31,806 bases of DNA from a virus. Shown piece by piece: positions 6,419-12,984 of this stretch (position 1 is the first letter of the stretch; every line of letters begins with the position of its first letter). A program made the position numbers and the translations under genes. The notes below the pieces were generated by a model. It was not told the origin of the DNA, made no database searches, and saw nothing but the letters and a program-made list of their open reading frames with translations. The DNA is taken from IMG/VR virus record IMGVR_UViG_3300028829_001131, positions 1 through 31,806 of that record; one strand, given 5' to 3'.

Positions 6419-6931
6419 TTAATCGTTTATAAATCTGTTAACTATTTCTTCCCCTATAATATAAACGTACATATTAACTATGGCTTCAGGGTCAGAGAAA
6501 TCTGTGGTTACTTGGTTAAAATTAAACTGCTCATACTCTTTAACGTAGTTGATGATTGCAAAGACATCATTGCCTAACCATTCTTTAGCTTTGTAAGCTC
6601 CGTAAATATAATAATCAGTGTTAAAGCATTCATGATGCAAATCATCTATATTTTCAGCAATCCATTCTTCATCTTGTTCGGCTATCCAATCGTCAAAACA
6701 ATCTTTTATCTCTGTGTATTTACTTTCTGCTATTCCATTGCTTAGTAATTTTGCAATGTGTAATTCATCAGCTAACAACTCGTTACATTTCTCTTTTTCT
6801 TTTTCTTTCCTTTTTCTTTCTTCTTGTTGTGCAATTAATATTTCTACTTGTTCAGGAGTTTGTTTTACATTTTCCCATTTTTTAGTTATAGGGTTTTGTA
6901 CTCTTTTATACATTACTTTTGTTAGTTCCAT
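6419..6931 (-). CDS. First leftward gene, 170-residue acidic protein
   Basis: The first and longest of the unrecognised early genes. The N-terminal part has a charged Glu/Lys run (about residues 37-48, EERKRKEKEKEK) that could form a single helix. The C-terminal two-thirds is acidic with many aromatic residues (CFDDWIAEQDEEWIAENIDD). A His-Glu-Cys cluster near residue 100 is the only metal-ligand-like group. No family is recognised. As the promoter-proximal gene of the leftward unit it would be made earliest, a usual place for host-takeover proteins, but that is inference. The ribosome site is weak (AGAAAGATC). Confidence 0.75.
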   Translation of the reverse strand: MELTKVMYKRVQNPITKKWENVKQTPEQVEILIAQQEERKRKEKEKEKCNELLADELHIAKLLSNGIAESKYTEIKDCFDDWIAEQDEEWIAENIDDLHHECFNTDYYIYGAYKAKEWLGNDVFAIINYVKEYEQFNFNQVTTDFSDPEAIVNMYVYIIGEEIVNRFIND

Positions 6932-6999
6932 TGTTCTGATCTTTCTTGTTGTTAAACATAATATAACGATAACATATTAATAACATTAGCACAAGCTTT

Positions 7000-7028
7000 A
7001 TTATAATAAAAATACCCTATATTTAAAA
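7000..7028 (-). promoter_or_regulatory. Candidate leftward early promoter
   Basis: On the minus strand there is a perfect TATAAT (7005 down to 7000). Seventeen bases upstream is TTTTAA, which matches only three of six bases of a sigma-70 -35 box. An A/T-rich run lies just above it and could act as an UP element. It would give a leader of about 60 bases before the gene starting at 6931. The area is so AT-rich that a chance -10 is likely. Confidence 0.35.
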
Positions 7029-7053
7029 AAAAAATTTCCCTGCGGGGCTATTG

Positions 7054-7160
7054 CTTGAATGCTTCGCATTAAGGTTGGCATAGTCAACGGATAATTAAAT
7101 TAACCACAGGCTAGGCACTAGACCCTTTTAGCTATGGGGCTAAGGGTCTAGCACAAACCT
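7054..7160. other. Hairpin cluster beside the control region
   Basis: Three stem-loops follow each other. CTTGAATGC/GCATTAAG (7054-7073) has 8 pairs and one bulge. GTTG/CAAC is at 7074-7088. At 7118-7151 there is a long stem, CTAGACCC...GGGTCTAG extended by AGC/GCT, with 13 pairs and a 2-base bulge. There is no U-run after the large stem on either strand, so it is not a standard terminator. It may be a small RNA or a protein-binding site. The strand is not known. Confidence 0.5.
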
Positions 7161-7218
7161 ATGGATAATTTAAAAACAAAAATGGGAGTGTGTTTAGATT
7201 GTAAAAAATAAAAAAAAC

Positions 7219-7262
7219 ACTCGCTTCATATCATCAGAAATTCTGATAACCCTCATGCGAGT
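7219..7262. other. Compound hairpin upstream of the rightward promoter
   Basis: ACTCGC (7219-7224) pairs with GCGAGT (7257-7262). Inside it ATCAG (7233-7237) pairs with CTGAT (7243-7247). It lies 40 bases before the -35 box, so the rightward promoter does not transcribe it. It could be part of a leftward or separate transcript, or a DNA site. Confidence 0.45.
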
Positions 7263-7287
7263 AAGGGTCAGTTAATTAAAGGGAAAC

Positions 7288-7320
7288 CACTTTAAGTGTA
7301 TTGACAGGTAATTTAGTCAA
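7288..7320. promoter_or_regulatory. Candidate operators at the rightward promoter
   Basis: Two inverted repeats are visible. CACTTTAAGTG (7288-7298) is perfect around its central base and ends two bases before the -35 box. TTGAC-N10-GTCAA (7301-7305 and 7316-7320) begins at the -35 box itself and runs into the spacer. A bound repressor at either would block the promoter. The LexA-like and XRE proteins encoded by this phage are possible ligands, but nothing links them directly. Part of the second dyad is the -35 consensus, which weakens it. Confidence 0.45.
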
Positions 7321-7329
7321 CAGTATAAT
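7301..7329 (+). promoter_or_regulatory. Rightward consensus sigma-70 promoter
   Basis: TTGACA at 7301-7306, a 17-base spacer, and TATAAT at 7324-7329: both boxes and the spacing are exact consensus. The expected start is near 7336, giving a leader of about 38 bases before terS. A perfect promoter is rare even in phages and implies very strong expression by host RNA polymerase, which fits a genome that encodes no polymerase. Confidence 0.88.
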
Positions 7330-7373
7330 AGCCTTAACTACCCAAGGGGAATAACAAAAGAGAACAAAAGTAT

Positions 7374-7778
7374 ATGAAGAAATCTAATACATTAGTTAAA
7401 AAACAAGCAACGAGTAATGAGCTTGGTATTACGGATAAGCAGAAGGCTTTGGTTGATATCATAGTAGCCACTGGTTGCACAATCACAGAAGCATCTAAGC
7501 AGGCAGGATATAAAGGCAATAGCAGTAGAGTAAGTGGTTCTAAAGCACTACAGCGCCCAGAAGTACAAGACTATATGATGTCTGAAATAAGACGAGCGTT
7601 CGGTTTACACAGTGCAAGGGCTGTGTCTAAGCTTAGTAAGTTATCAGAAGGTGCGAAGTCTGAGTATGTTCAGCTCGAGGCAAGTAAAGACATACTAGAT
7701 AGAGCTGGGTTCAAGGCTCCCGACCAACATCAACATCTCATTGGAGGCAATTTCTCCGTAAATATCGATCTAACATAA
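7374..7778 (+). CDS. terS: Terminase small subunit
   Basis: A 134-residue DNA-recognition subunit of the packaging motor. It starts with a basic tail, followed by a helix-turn-helix region around residues 18-60 (ITDKQKALVDIIVATG, then TITEASKQAGYKGNSSRVSG), a pattern of Terminase_2-like small subunits in which a conserved AGY follows the helix pair. PEVQDYM and an oligomerisation helix follow. It is the first gene after the rightward promoter. The large subunit is about 1.8 kb downstream rather than adjacent, with the structured RNA and five small genes between. No strong ribosome site is visible close to the ATG. Confidence 0.8.
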   Translation: MKKSNTLVKKQATSNELGITDKQKALVDIIVATGCTITEASKQAGYKGNSSRVSGSKALQRPEVQDYMMSEIRRAFGLHSARAVSKLSKLSEGAKSEYVQLEASKDILDRAGFKAPDQHQHLIGGNFSVNIDLT

Positions 7779-8137
7779 GTTATGCACAGGATTTATCTTG
7801 TGTGTAACTTAGTATGAATTACCCAGCCGAAGACCACACGAATCGCAGGCTGGCAATTCATTCTGAACAGCTTAGGTTCGATACCTAAGATGGGCAGGGC
7901 GATACCCTTCGGGTCCGCACCCTACTTTGCAAGTGCAAAGCCGAGCCAAGGTCTCGTCCCTTCGGGTAACGGTTGCTATCGCGGGTCGCAAGCTTTAGGC
8001 TTGCTCCGGTCGCTCGCCTCGATGGCTCGCTCCGTTCCCGAGCGGGAACATCTACCACGGCTTGACTCCGGCTAAGTAGCCGGCACCGTGGCAATTATAT
8101 CTTTTCGTGCTGGTGGTTTGCACCCCCACCCCGAAAA
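7776..8137 (+). ncRNA. Large GC-rich structured RNA, unknown class
   Basis: About ten stem-loops stand side by side. (1) 7776-7811, 13 pairs including two G-U, and it contains the terS stop codon. (2) 7815-7860, TGAATT and CCAGCC against GGCTGG and AATTCA. (3) 7871-7889, six pairs closing a TTCGATA loop like a tRNA T-loop. (4) 7896-7923, with an ACCC/GGGT tip. (5) 7925-7940, CTTTGC/GCAAAG. (6) 7958-7966. (7) 7988-8004, GCAAGC/GCTTGC. (8) 8034-8049, GTTCCC/GGGAAC. (9) 8055-8091, CCACGG outside CCGGCT. (10) 8102-8137, TTTTCG and GGTGG. By hand count 107 of 180 bases at 7921-8100 are G or C, far above the surrounding genes. Short open frames on both strands cross the stems and look accidental. 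It is not a recognisable tRNA, tmRNA, RNase P or intron. It would be transcribed from the strong promoter. Strand is inferred from that. Confidence 0.75.
7871..7889 (+). other. T-arm-like hairpin within the structured RNA
   Basis: CTTAGG, a 7-base TTCGATA loop and CCTAAG reproduce a tRNA T-arm closely. I looked for the matching acceptor half, which would need about GCCCATC upstream, and for D and anticodon arms at the right distances, and did not find them. It is therefore noted as a T-loop module, not a tRNA gene. Confidence 0.55.
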
Positions 8138-8217
8138 CTAGCTAAGTTTCATTGCTATATGTGTTGCTCCCAAAATTTTTTCCTTCAAGGTTCGTTCAAC
8201 ATATGTTATAAGTTCTT
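8138..8217. other. AT-rich spacer after the structured RNA
   Basis: Eighty bases with no stem of note and no clear ribosome site before the ATG at 8218. CAAAATTTTTTCC contains a six-T run about 37 bases after the last stem, too far for a standard intrinsic terminator. Transcription probably runs on into the downstream genes. Confidence 0.5.
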
Positions 8218-8520
8218 ATGGCTTACAAAACTCCAGCATGGCAAAGGAAAGAAGGTAAGAGTCCCAGTGGTGGACTCAACGCTAAAGGTCGTGCTTCATA
8301 CAAAGGTGGCACATTAAAAGCTCCTGTTAAGTCAGGGGACAACCCTAGACGAGCATCTTTCTTAGCAAGAATGGGCAACATGAAAGGACCTGAAAAAAAA
8401 GATGGCAAACCTACAAGACTTCTGTTATCGTTGCAAGCATGGGGGGCATCAAGTAAAGCCGACGCTAGACAAAAAGCAAAGAGAATGTCTGTCAGGTTAA
8501 AGAATAAAAAGGATAAATAG
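8218..8520 (+). CDS. DUF6321-like basic protein
   Basis: A 100-residue, very basic protein. The opening TPAWQRKEGKSPSGGLNAKGRASYK is the signature I associate with DUF6321 proteins of marine phages and their contigs. FLARMGNMKGP and a Lys/Arg-rich tail follow. Function is unknown. Its charge suggests nucleic-acid binding, and it directly follows the structured RNA, so it might bind that RNA or the packaged DNA. The family name is from memory. Confidence 0.7.
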   Translation: MAYKTPAWQRKEGKSPSGGLNAKGRASYKGGTLKAPVKSGDNPRRASFLARMGNMKGPEKKDGKPTRLLLSLQAWGASSKADARQKAKRMSVRLKNKKDK

Positions 8521-8697
8521 ATGGCAAAAACATTATTATCAATGGGAAAAAAAAGTCCTACTGTCAATGATTTAACAAAAGACCAAAGAAAATTATACAA
8601 TAGATTTCTAAGCATTGGAGCTTCAAAGCAAACTTCTATGATTGAAGCGATGGGTACTAATGACCCATTGAATCATAAAATTTTTAAGTTAAGATAA
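8521..8697 (+). CDS. Small basic unrecognised protein
   Basis: A 58-residue frame starting immediately after the previous stop (MAKTLLSMGKKSPTVNDL). It is helical-looking and basic, ending NHKIFKLR. The zero-base junction with its neighbour and continuity with the next gene (5 bases) argue that it is translated. No family recognised. Confidence 0.65.
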   Translation: MAKTLLSMGKKSPTVNDLTKDQRKLYNRFLSIGASKQTSMIEAMGTNDPLNHKIFKLR

Positions 8698-8702
8698 GGA
8701 AA

Positions 8703-8984
8703 ATGAAGCCGCCTAGAAAAAATCCTTTTAAGAATATTTCTTACACTCCATCTAGCGACCTCAGTATGCTTGACTACAAGCCTGTTGTTTATAATAATAA
8801 AGATATAATTAAATATAATAAGATCAAACTAGAAGATACACAGAGCGGATACTCTGACAAAAAAGTAAAGAAAAACAATGCCTATAGCGGATTAGAAAGT
8901 TTAATAGGCAAGTTTAAAAATAGTTCTTTTGGTGTAAAAGGTATAAAGAAAGGCTTAATGTTAACGTATAAAAAGAATTTTTAA
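8703..8984 (+). CDS. Basic unrecognised protein
   Basis: A 93-residue Lys-rich protein starting MKPPRKNPFKNISYTPSSD, low in hydrophobic residues and probably partly disordered. AAGGA lies just before the ATG. No family recognised. The next gene starts inside its stop (TAATG). Confidence 0.65.
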   Translation: MKPPRKNPFKNISYTPSSDLSMLDYKPVVYNNKDIIKYNKIKLEDTQSGYSDKKVKKNNAYSGLESLIGKFKNSSFGVKGIKKGLMLTYKKNF

Positions 8985-9139
8985 TGAGAAAAAAAGAAGA
9001 CATTGAACGAGAGCTTGCAATTCTTTTGAAAACATATAAAATATTATGTGATACGATTCAAGAGAAAGAAGAAATTATTTTGGCGTATCAAGATTTATTG
9101 TACGATGATAACAGAAGAAGAGAGGTTTCCTTCCATTGA
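8984..9139 (+). CDS. Small coiled-coil protein, 51 residues
   Basis: A frame starting at the TAATG junction: MRKKEDIERELAILLKTYK, followed by QEKEEIILAYQDLLYDD and a basic end. The heptad-like Leu/Ile pattern suggests a short coiled coil. The context of tightly packed genes supports it. No family recognised. Between its stop and the next ATG at 9194 there is only a TTG-started 30-residue frame that I do not annotate. Confidence 0.6.
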   Translation: MRKKEDIERELAILLKTYKILCDTIQEKEEIILAYQDLLYDDNRRREVSFH

Positions 9140-9193
9140 GAGTAGTCCCAGTAACAACAAACCCTAATGGAAGAAACGACACTAGGAGGAATT

Positions 9194-9439
9194 ATGAAGA
9201 AGCAAGAGCCGTTAGAGGTAAAGCATAGTTTTAAGCAGAAGCGAACTCCAAGAAAGCTAATGTCTAAGTTAGAGAAGATGGAGAAACGTGCTGAGAATAT
9301 GATGCTTAACGAGCAGAAACATAAAGACGAAGAAGTCAACAGAAGAGTTTTCCAATACATAGAGCTTAAAATGATTAGAGGTCATTCAAAAGAAGAGGCA
9401 ACTCGTATGGCTGAGCAACTTATAATGAACCAAGCCTAA
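9194..9439 (+). CDS. Basic helical protein, 81 residues
   Basis: The start is fixed at 9194 by a very good AGGAGGA four or so bases before the ATG. An ATG 27 bases earlier lacks one. The protein is rich in Lys, Arg and Glu (KQKRTPRKLMSKLEKMEKRAE) and ends in a helix like those of small DNA-binding packaging proteins (GHSKEEATRMAEQLIM). No family is assigned. Confidence 0.7.
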   Translation: MKKQEPLEVKHSFKQKRTPRKLMSKLEKMEKRAENMMLNEQKHKDEEVNRRVFQYIELKMIRGHSKEEATRMAEQLIMNQA

Positions 9440-9636
9440 TGTCCAGTATATTTAAGAAGGTTATGATTAAGGATTTAGGTGCATTGCGTACTGTTGTAAG
9501 GACACAGCACATGAAACACTACCCGGAATCACATATCAATGACTATGAAGCAGACCGCATTATAGAATCTTTATCCGAAAACGCAAAAGAAAAATTAATT
9601 AAGTTAGCTGTAGACTATGGGATCACTGAATTATAA
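9439..9636 (+). CDS. Small unrecognised protein upstream of terL
   Basis: A 65-residue protein starting in a TAATG junction and overlapping the terminase start by 20 bases. VRTQHMKHYPESHINDYEADRIIESL is its most distinctive segment. Its fixed place before terL suggests a packaging accessory role, by position only. Confidence 0.68.
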   Translation: MSSIFKKVMIKDLGALRTVVRTQHMKHYPESHINDYEADRIIESLSENAKEKLIKLAVDYGITEL

Positions 9637-11122
9637 ACCCGATGGGGAAACACTAAAGCTTTTTCTAAAGGACGATAGTTTTTTCAGAGGATTAAGAGGA
9701 CCTGTCGGTAGTGGTAAGTCTGTTGCTTGTTGCATTGAAATTCTTAGGCGTGCTTTATTGCAAAAAGAAGGAGAAGACGGCAAAAGAAAATCAAGATGGG
9801 CTGTCATTCGTAACACAAACCCACAACTTAAAACAACAACAATCAAAACATGGCTGGACTGGTTCCCTGAAGAAGAATGGGGAAACTTTCATTGGAGTGT
9901 ACCATTTACGCACCACATAAAGAAAGGGGATTTAGACCTTGAGGTTATCTTTTTAGCCCTTGACAGACCTGAAGATGTAAAGAAATTGCTATCATTAGAG
10001 CTGACCGGTGTGTGGGTTAACGAAGCAAGAGAGATTCCGAAGTCTATTGTTGACGCTTGCTCGATGCGTGTTGGTCGTTATCCCTCTATGAGAGACGGAG
10101 GTCCTAGTTGGTATGGTGTAATTTGCGATACTAACCCTCCAGACACAGATCATTGGTGGGCAATCATGGCAGGAGAGAGCGTATTGCCTGATTATATTTC
10201 TAAACAAGAAGCTAAAATGCTAGTAAGACCAGATAACTGGACGTTTTATAACCAAGCTGCAGCTATGTTAGAGATAAGAGACACTGCAAAACAAATATCA
10301 GGGTACGAAGAAAACCCTTTAATAGAAAATCAAAAGAACTTAACAAAAGATTACTACAAGAATATCATTAGAGGTAAGACAAAGTCTTGGATAGACGTGT
10401 ATGTATGCAACAAACTAGGACAAGTAAGTGATGACAAGCCTGTGTATGAAGCGTTTAGGCAAGACGTACATGTTGCTAAAGGTGATCTTGCTATCGCAGA
10501 TGGTGTTCCAGTATTTATGGGAATTGATTTTGGCTTAACTCCTGCTTGTGTATTTGCACAAAGACTAAGAGGAAGATGGATTGTATTCGATGAATTAGTG
10601 GCGGAAGATATGGGCATCGTTAGGTTCTCTGAGTTAATGAAAAGCTATATGGCACAGTGGTTGCCAAGAGAATTTATTATATTCGGCGATCCTGCTGGTG
10701 ATCAGAGAGTACAAACAGACGAAGCAACACCTTTCCAGATCCTAAGAGGGCGTGGATTACACGCAAGACCAGCCCCATCTAATGATGTTGCACTAAGATT
10801 AGAATCGGTGACTGCTGTATTGAGTCGTTTGACAGACGGAGAGAGCGGAATGATTATAGATCCGAAGTGTAAGAACTTAATTAGAGGATTTATGGGCGGA
10901 TATCACTATAGACGTATGCAAGTTTCAGGAGAAAGATATGACGAAAGACCTAATAAGAATAGGTTTTCTCATGTTCACGATGCGTTCCAGTACTTATTGT
11001 TAGGAGCAGGCGAAGGAAGAGCCTTGACTGTTGGTCAAAAGCAGAGTAAACCTGTAGTAGCAAAAAGAAGTTTTAATGTTTTTAATGTAAAACCACATTC
11101 AGTTTACGAAAGGCGAAGATAA
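9617..11122 (+). CDS. terL: Terminase large subunit
   Basis: A 501-residue packaging ATPase and nuclease. Walker A is GPVGSGKS (28-35), and the Walker B region with the catalytic carboxylate is GVWVNEARE (131-139). The C-terminal RNase H-like nuclease shows Asp304 in MGIDFGLTP, Asp358 in FGDPAGDQR and Asp455 in HVHDAFQYLL, three acidic residues in the expected order. It drives DNA into the prohead through the portal encoded next and cuts the concatemer. Length is normal for the family. The start overlaps the preceding small gene. The next gene begins at its stop (TAATG). Confidence 0.96.
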   Translation: MGSLNYKPDGETLKLFLKDDSFFRGLRGPVGSGKSVACCIEILRRALLQKEGEDGKRKSRWAVIRNTNPQLKTTTIKTWLDWFPEEEWGNFHWSVPFTHHIKKGDLDLEVIFLALDRPEDVKKLLSLELTGVWVNEAREIPKSIVDACSMRVGRYPSMRDGGPSWYGVICDTNPPDTDHWWAIMAGESVLPDYISKQEAKMLVRPDNWTFYNQAAAMLEIRDTAKQISGYEENPLIENQKNLTKDYYKNIIRGKTKSWIDVYVCNKLGQVSDDKPVYEAFRQDVHVAKGDLAIADGVPVFMGIDFGLTPACVFAQRLRGRWIVFDELVAEDMGIVRFSELMKSYMAQWLPREFIIFGDPAGDQRVQTDEATPFQILRGRGLHARPAPSNDVALRLESVTAVLSRLTDGESGMIIDPKCKNLIRGFMGGYHYRRMQVSGERYDERPNKNRFSHVHDAFQYLLLGAGEGRALTVGQKQSKPVVAKRSFNVFNVKPHSVYERRR

Positions 11123-11373
11123 TGTGTATAGGAATGAAAGCCCCATCTCCTCCTCCACCTATCGCAGAAGATGCAAGTGTTCTTGAACAAAGAAAAAGAA
11201 TGAGAGCGGACCAAGCAAGGCAAACAACAGAAGATAAGAAAAAACAATTCGAGATGAGAGTTAATGCGTACACAGGAAAGCAAGGCAGAAGGTCTATGCT
11301 ATCTGGAAGAAAAGGTGGGCAAGGCTTTGATGTTGATGCTAAAATAATGTCAGGCACGACTCTAGGAGTTTAA
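11122..11373 (+). CDS. Small conserved protein between terL and portal
   Basis: An 83-residue protein beginning MCIGMKAPSPPPPIAED, a Cys/Pro-rich start that could be membrane- or virion-attached, then a basic helix and GRRSMLSGRKGGQGF near the end. Proteins with this layout are common between terminase and portal in small marine podoviruses, with no assigned function. It abuts the portal gene directly. Confidence 0.72.
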   Translation: MCIGMKAPSPPPPIAEDASVLEQRKRMRADQARQTTEDKKKQFEMRVNAYTGKQGRRSMLSGRKGGQGFDVDAKIMSGTTLGV

Positions 11374-12951
11374 ATGGTTATAGACGCACAACCTGTTTCA
11401 ACAGAAAATTCTTTTGATGATAATGTTAAAAGATTAATGGCTCGGTATAAACACGCCCAGTCTATAAAAGATTTATGGCTTCCTACTTTTGAAGAGTGCT
11501 ATGAGTTTTCTTTACCACAAAGAGAAAGTTTCTATAGCGAGACTATAGGCAGAAGAAGAAGTGATCGTATCTTTGACGAGACTGCTGTAGTTGGCGTGCA
11601 AGAATTTGCTAGTAGATTGCAAGCTGGTATAGTTCCTAACTATGCTAGATGGGCTGATCTTGTCGCAGGTTCAGAAATTCCAGAAGATGACCAAAAAGAA
11701 GTAAACCTTATGTTAGATGACGTAACAGAGTACGTCTTTGAAGTATTGCAGAACTCTAACTTTGCACAAGAAGTGCATGAGACGTTTCTAGATGTTGCAG
11801 TTGGTACTGGTGTCTTGCTCATTGAAGAAGGAGATGCTGTACAACCAATAAAATTTAAAGCAATACCCCTACCTCAGATAGTATTAGACTCAGGTCATGA
11901 CGATAAGATAGACCATGTTTTCCGTAAAAGAAAAATTAGAATGAAAGACCTGCCTTATGCTTATCCAAATGGGACCATGTCAGAGAAAATGACAATGGAT
12001 ATGGAGAAAAACGGAGAGATGTCTTGTGAAGTTTTAGAAGTTGTCTATAGATTATACGAAAATACTAAAGAAGAAGAACATAGATACTGCGTTATTGCTA
12101 CTAATTACGAGCATAAGATAGTAGAAACAGCTTTTAAAGGGCTGGGTTCTAACCCTTATGTAGTATATAGATGGTCAAAAGTAGCAGGAGAAGTCTATGG
12201 TCGTGGTCCTTTACAGTTAGCATTGCCAGCAATTAAGACTTCTAACCTTGTTATTGAGTTAATATTAGAGAACGCACAGATGGCTATCTCTGGTATGTAC
12301 CAAGTAGAAGATGATGGAGTTATAAATGTGGATAATATTGCTTTAATCCCTGGTACTATTATCCCTAAAGCAGCAGGTTCTAGCGGACTCCAACCCATAG
12401 CACCTGCTGGCAACTTTAATGTTTCCGATTTAGTTCTAAGAGATATGAGAACGAACATTAAGAAAGCTCTGTACAATGATATGTTAGGAACACCTAACGA
12501 AAAAACTCCTATGACAGCAACAGAAGTCGCAGAAAGAATGGCTGATCTGTCAAGAACTATAGGAGCTGCGTTTGGCAGACTACAAGCAGAGTTAGTTAAC
12601 CCTGTTCTTCAGAGAGTTATTTATATTCTAAAGAAACAAGGAAGAATAAAAGTTCCCGTTGTTAATGGTAGAGAAGTAAAAATTCGATCTTCTTCTCCGT
12701 TAGCACAAGCACAGCAACAACAAGATGTTGCAACGATTGACAGATTCTTGGGTATGATTCAGATGAGAGTAGGTCCTGAACTAACCAATATTTTAGTGAA
12801 GCAAGACGAAGTGGCAAAGTATGTTGCTAAGAAGCTTGGTGTTCCTGAAGAGCTAATACGTTCTGAAGAAGAAATGCAACAAGCCGCACAGCAAATGCAA
12901 CAGATGATGGCACAACAACAAGAGCAAGGACCGCCAGTTGAGGAAGCCTAA
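11374..12951 (+). CDS. Portal (head-tail connector) protein
   Basis: A 525-residue portal of the T7-like head-to-tail connector type. Recognisable parts are the N-terminal WLPTFEECYEFSLPQRESF, a RLQAGIVPNYARWADL segment, VYGRGPLQLALPAIKTSN in the middle, and TPMTATEVAERMADLSRTIG before the C-terminal crown. It ends in a Gln/Met-rich stretch (about 500-520). Twelve copies form the ring through which DNA is packaged and ejected. Length agrees with T7 gp8 (536 residues). A strong GGAGG before the next gene begins a new translation start 33 bases downstream. Confidence 0.95.
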   Translation: MVIDAQPVSTENSFDDNVKRLMARYKHAQSIKDLWLPTFEECYEFSLPQRESFYSETIGRRRSDRIFDETAVVGVQEFASRLQAGIVPNYARWADLVAGSEIPEDDQKEVNLMLDDVTEYVFEVLQNSNFAQEVHETFLDVAVGTGVLLIEEGDAVQPIKFKAIPLPQIVLDSGHDDKIDHVFRKRKIRMKDLPYAYPNGTMSEKMTMDMEKNGEMSCEVLEVVYRLYENTKEEEHRYCVIATNYEHKIVETAFKGLGSNPYVVYRWSKVAGEVYGRGPLQLALPAIKTSNLVIELILENAQMAISGMYQVEDDGVINVDNIALIPGTIIPKAAGSSGLQPIAPAGNFNVSDLVLRDMRTNIKKALYNDMLGTPNEKTPMTATEVAERMADLSRTIGAAFGRLQAELVNPVLQRVIYILKKQGRIKVPVVNGREVKIRSSSPLAQAQQQQDVATIDRFLGMIQMRVGPELTNILVKQDEVAKYVAKKLGVPEELIRSEEEMQQAAQQMQQMMAQQQEQGPPVEEA

Positions 12952-12984
12952 GAATTACAGCAGTAATTATTAGGAGGTAATAAT

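Larger units (their letters stand above)
6932..7373. promoter_or_regulatory. Divergent control region, 442 bp without genes
   Basis: No convincing reading frame is present. It lies between the starts of the two divergent operons and should hold their promoters. It contains a leftward TATAAT, a run of ten A residues, hairpins at 7054-7073, 7074-7088 and 7118-7151, a compound hairpin at 7219-7262, an 11-bp dyad at 7288-7298, and the rightward promoter at 7301-7329. The octamer GGATAATT occurs at 7089 and again at 7163. A replication origin could also sit here, but I see no iteron array. Confidence 0.8.

Noticed and set aside
6932-7373. Attachment site or lysogeny module
   Set aside because: No integrase or excisionase is present anywhere in the genome, and no repeat resembles an att core.
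7815-7900. A possible tRNA gene around the T-arm-like hairpin
   Set aside because: No acceptor stem partner for GATGGGC and no D or anticodon arm at the right spacing were found. The upstream stem (7815-7860) does not fold as a tRNA half.
7885-8094. Two overlapping 60-70 codon frames, one on each strand, in the GC-rich block
   Set aside because: They run through the perfect stems, are rich in Arg/Ser/Pro as expected from GC-rich hairpin DNA, and the plus-strand one has no ribosome site. The RNA structure explains the sequence better.
7776-8137. tmRNA, RNase P RNA or group I intron
   Set aside because: No tag-peptide reading, no GAGGAAAGTC-type RNase P core and no recognisable intron core elements could be found.
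8223-8615. A 130-codon minus-strand frame over the DUF6321-like gene
   Set aside because: It is a shadow of the two plus-strand genes there, which have the better composition, gene junctions and family match.
9136-9228. A TTG-started 30-residue frame between two small genes
   Set aside because: It has a rare start, is very short and overlaps the well-supported gene at 9194.
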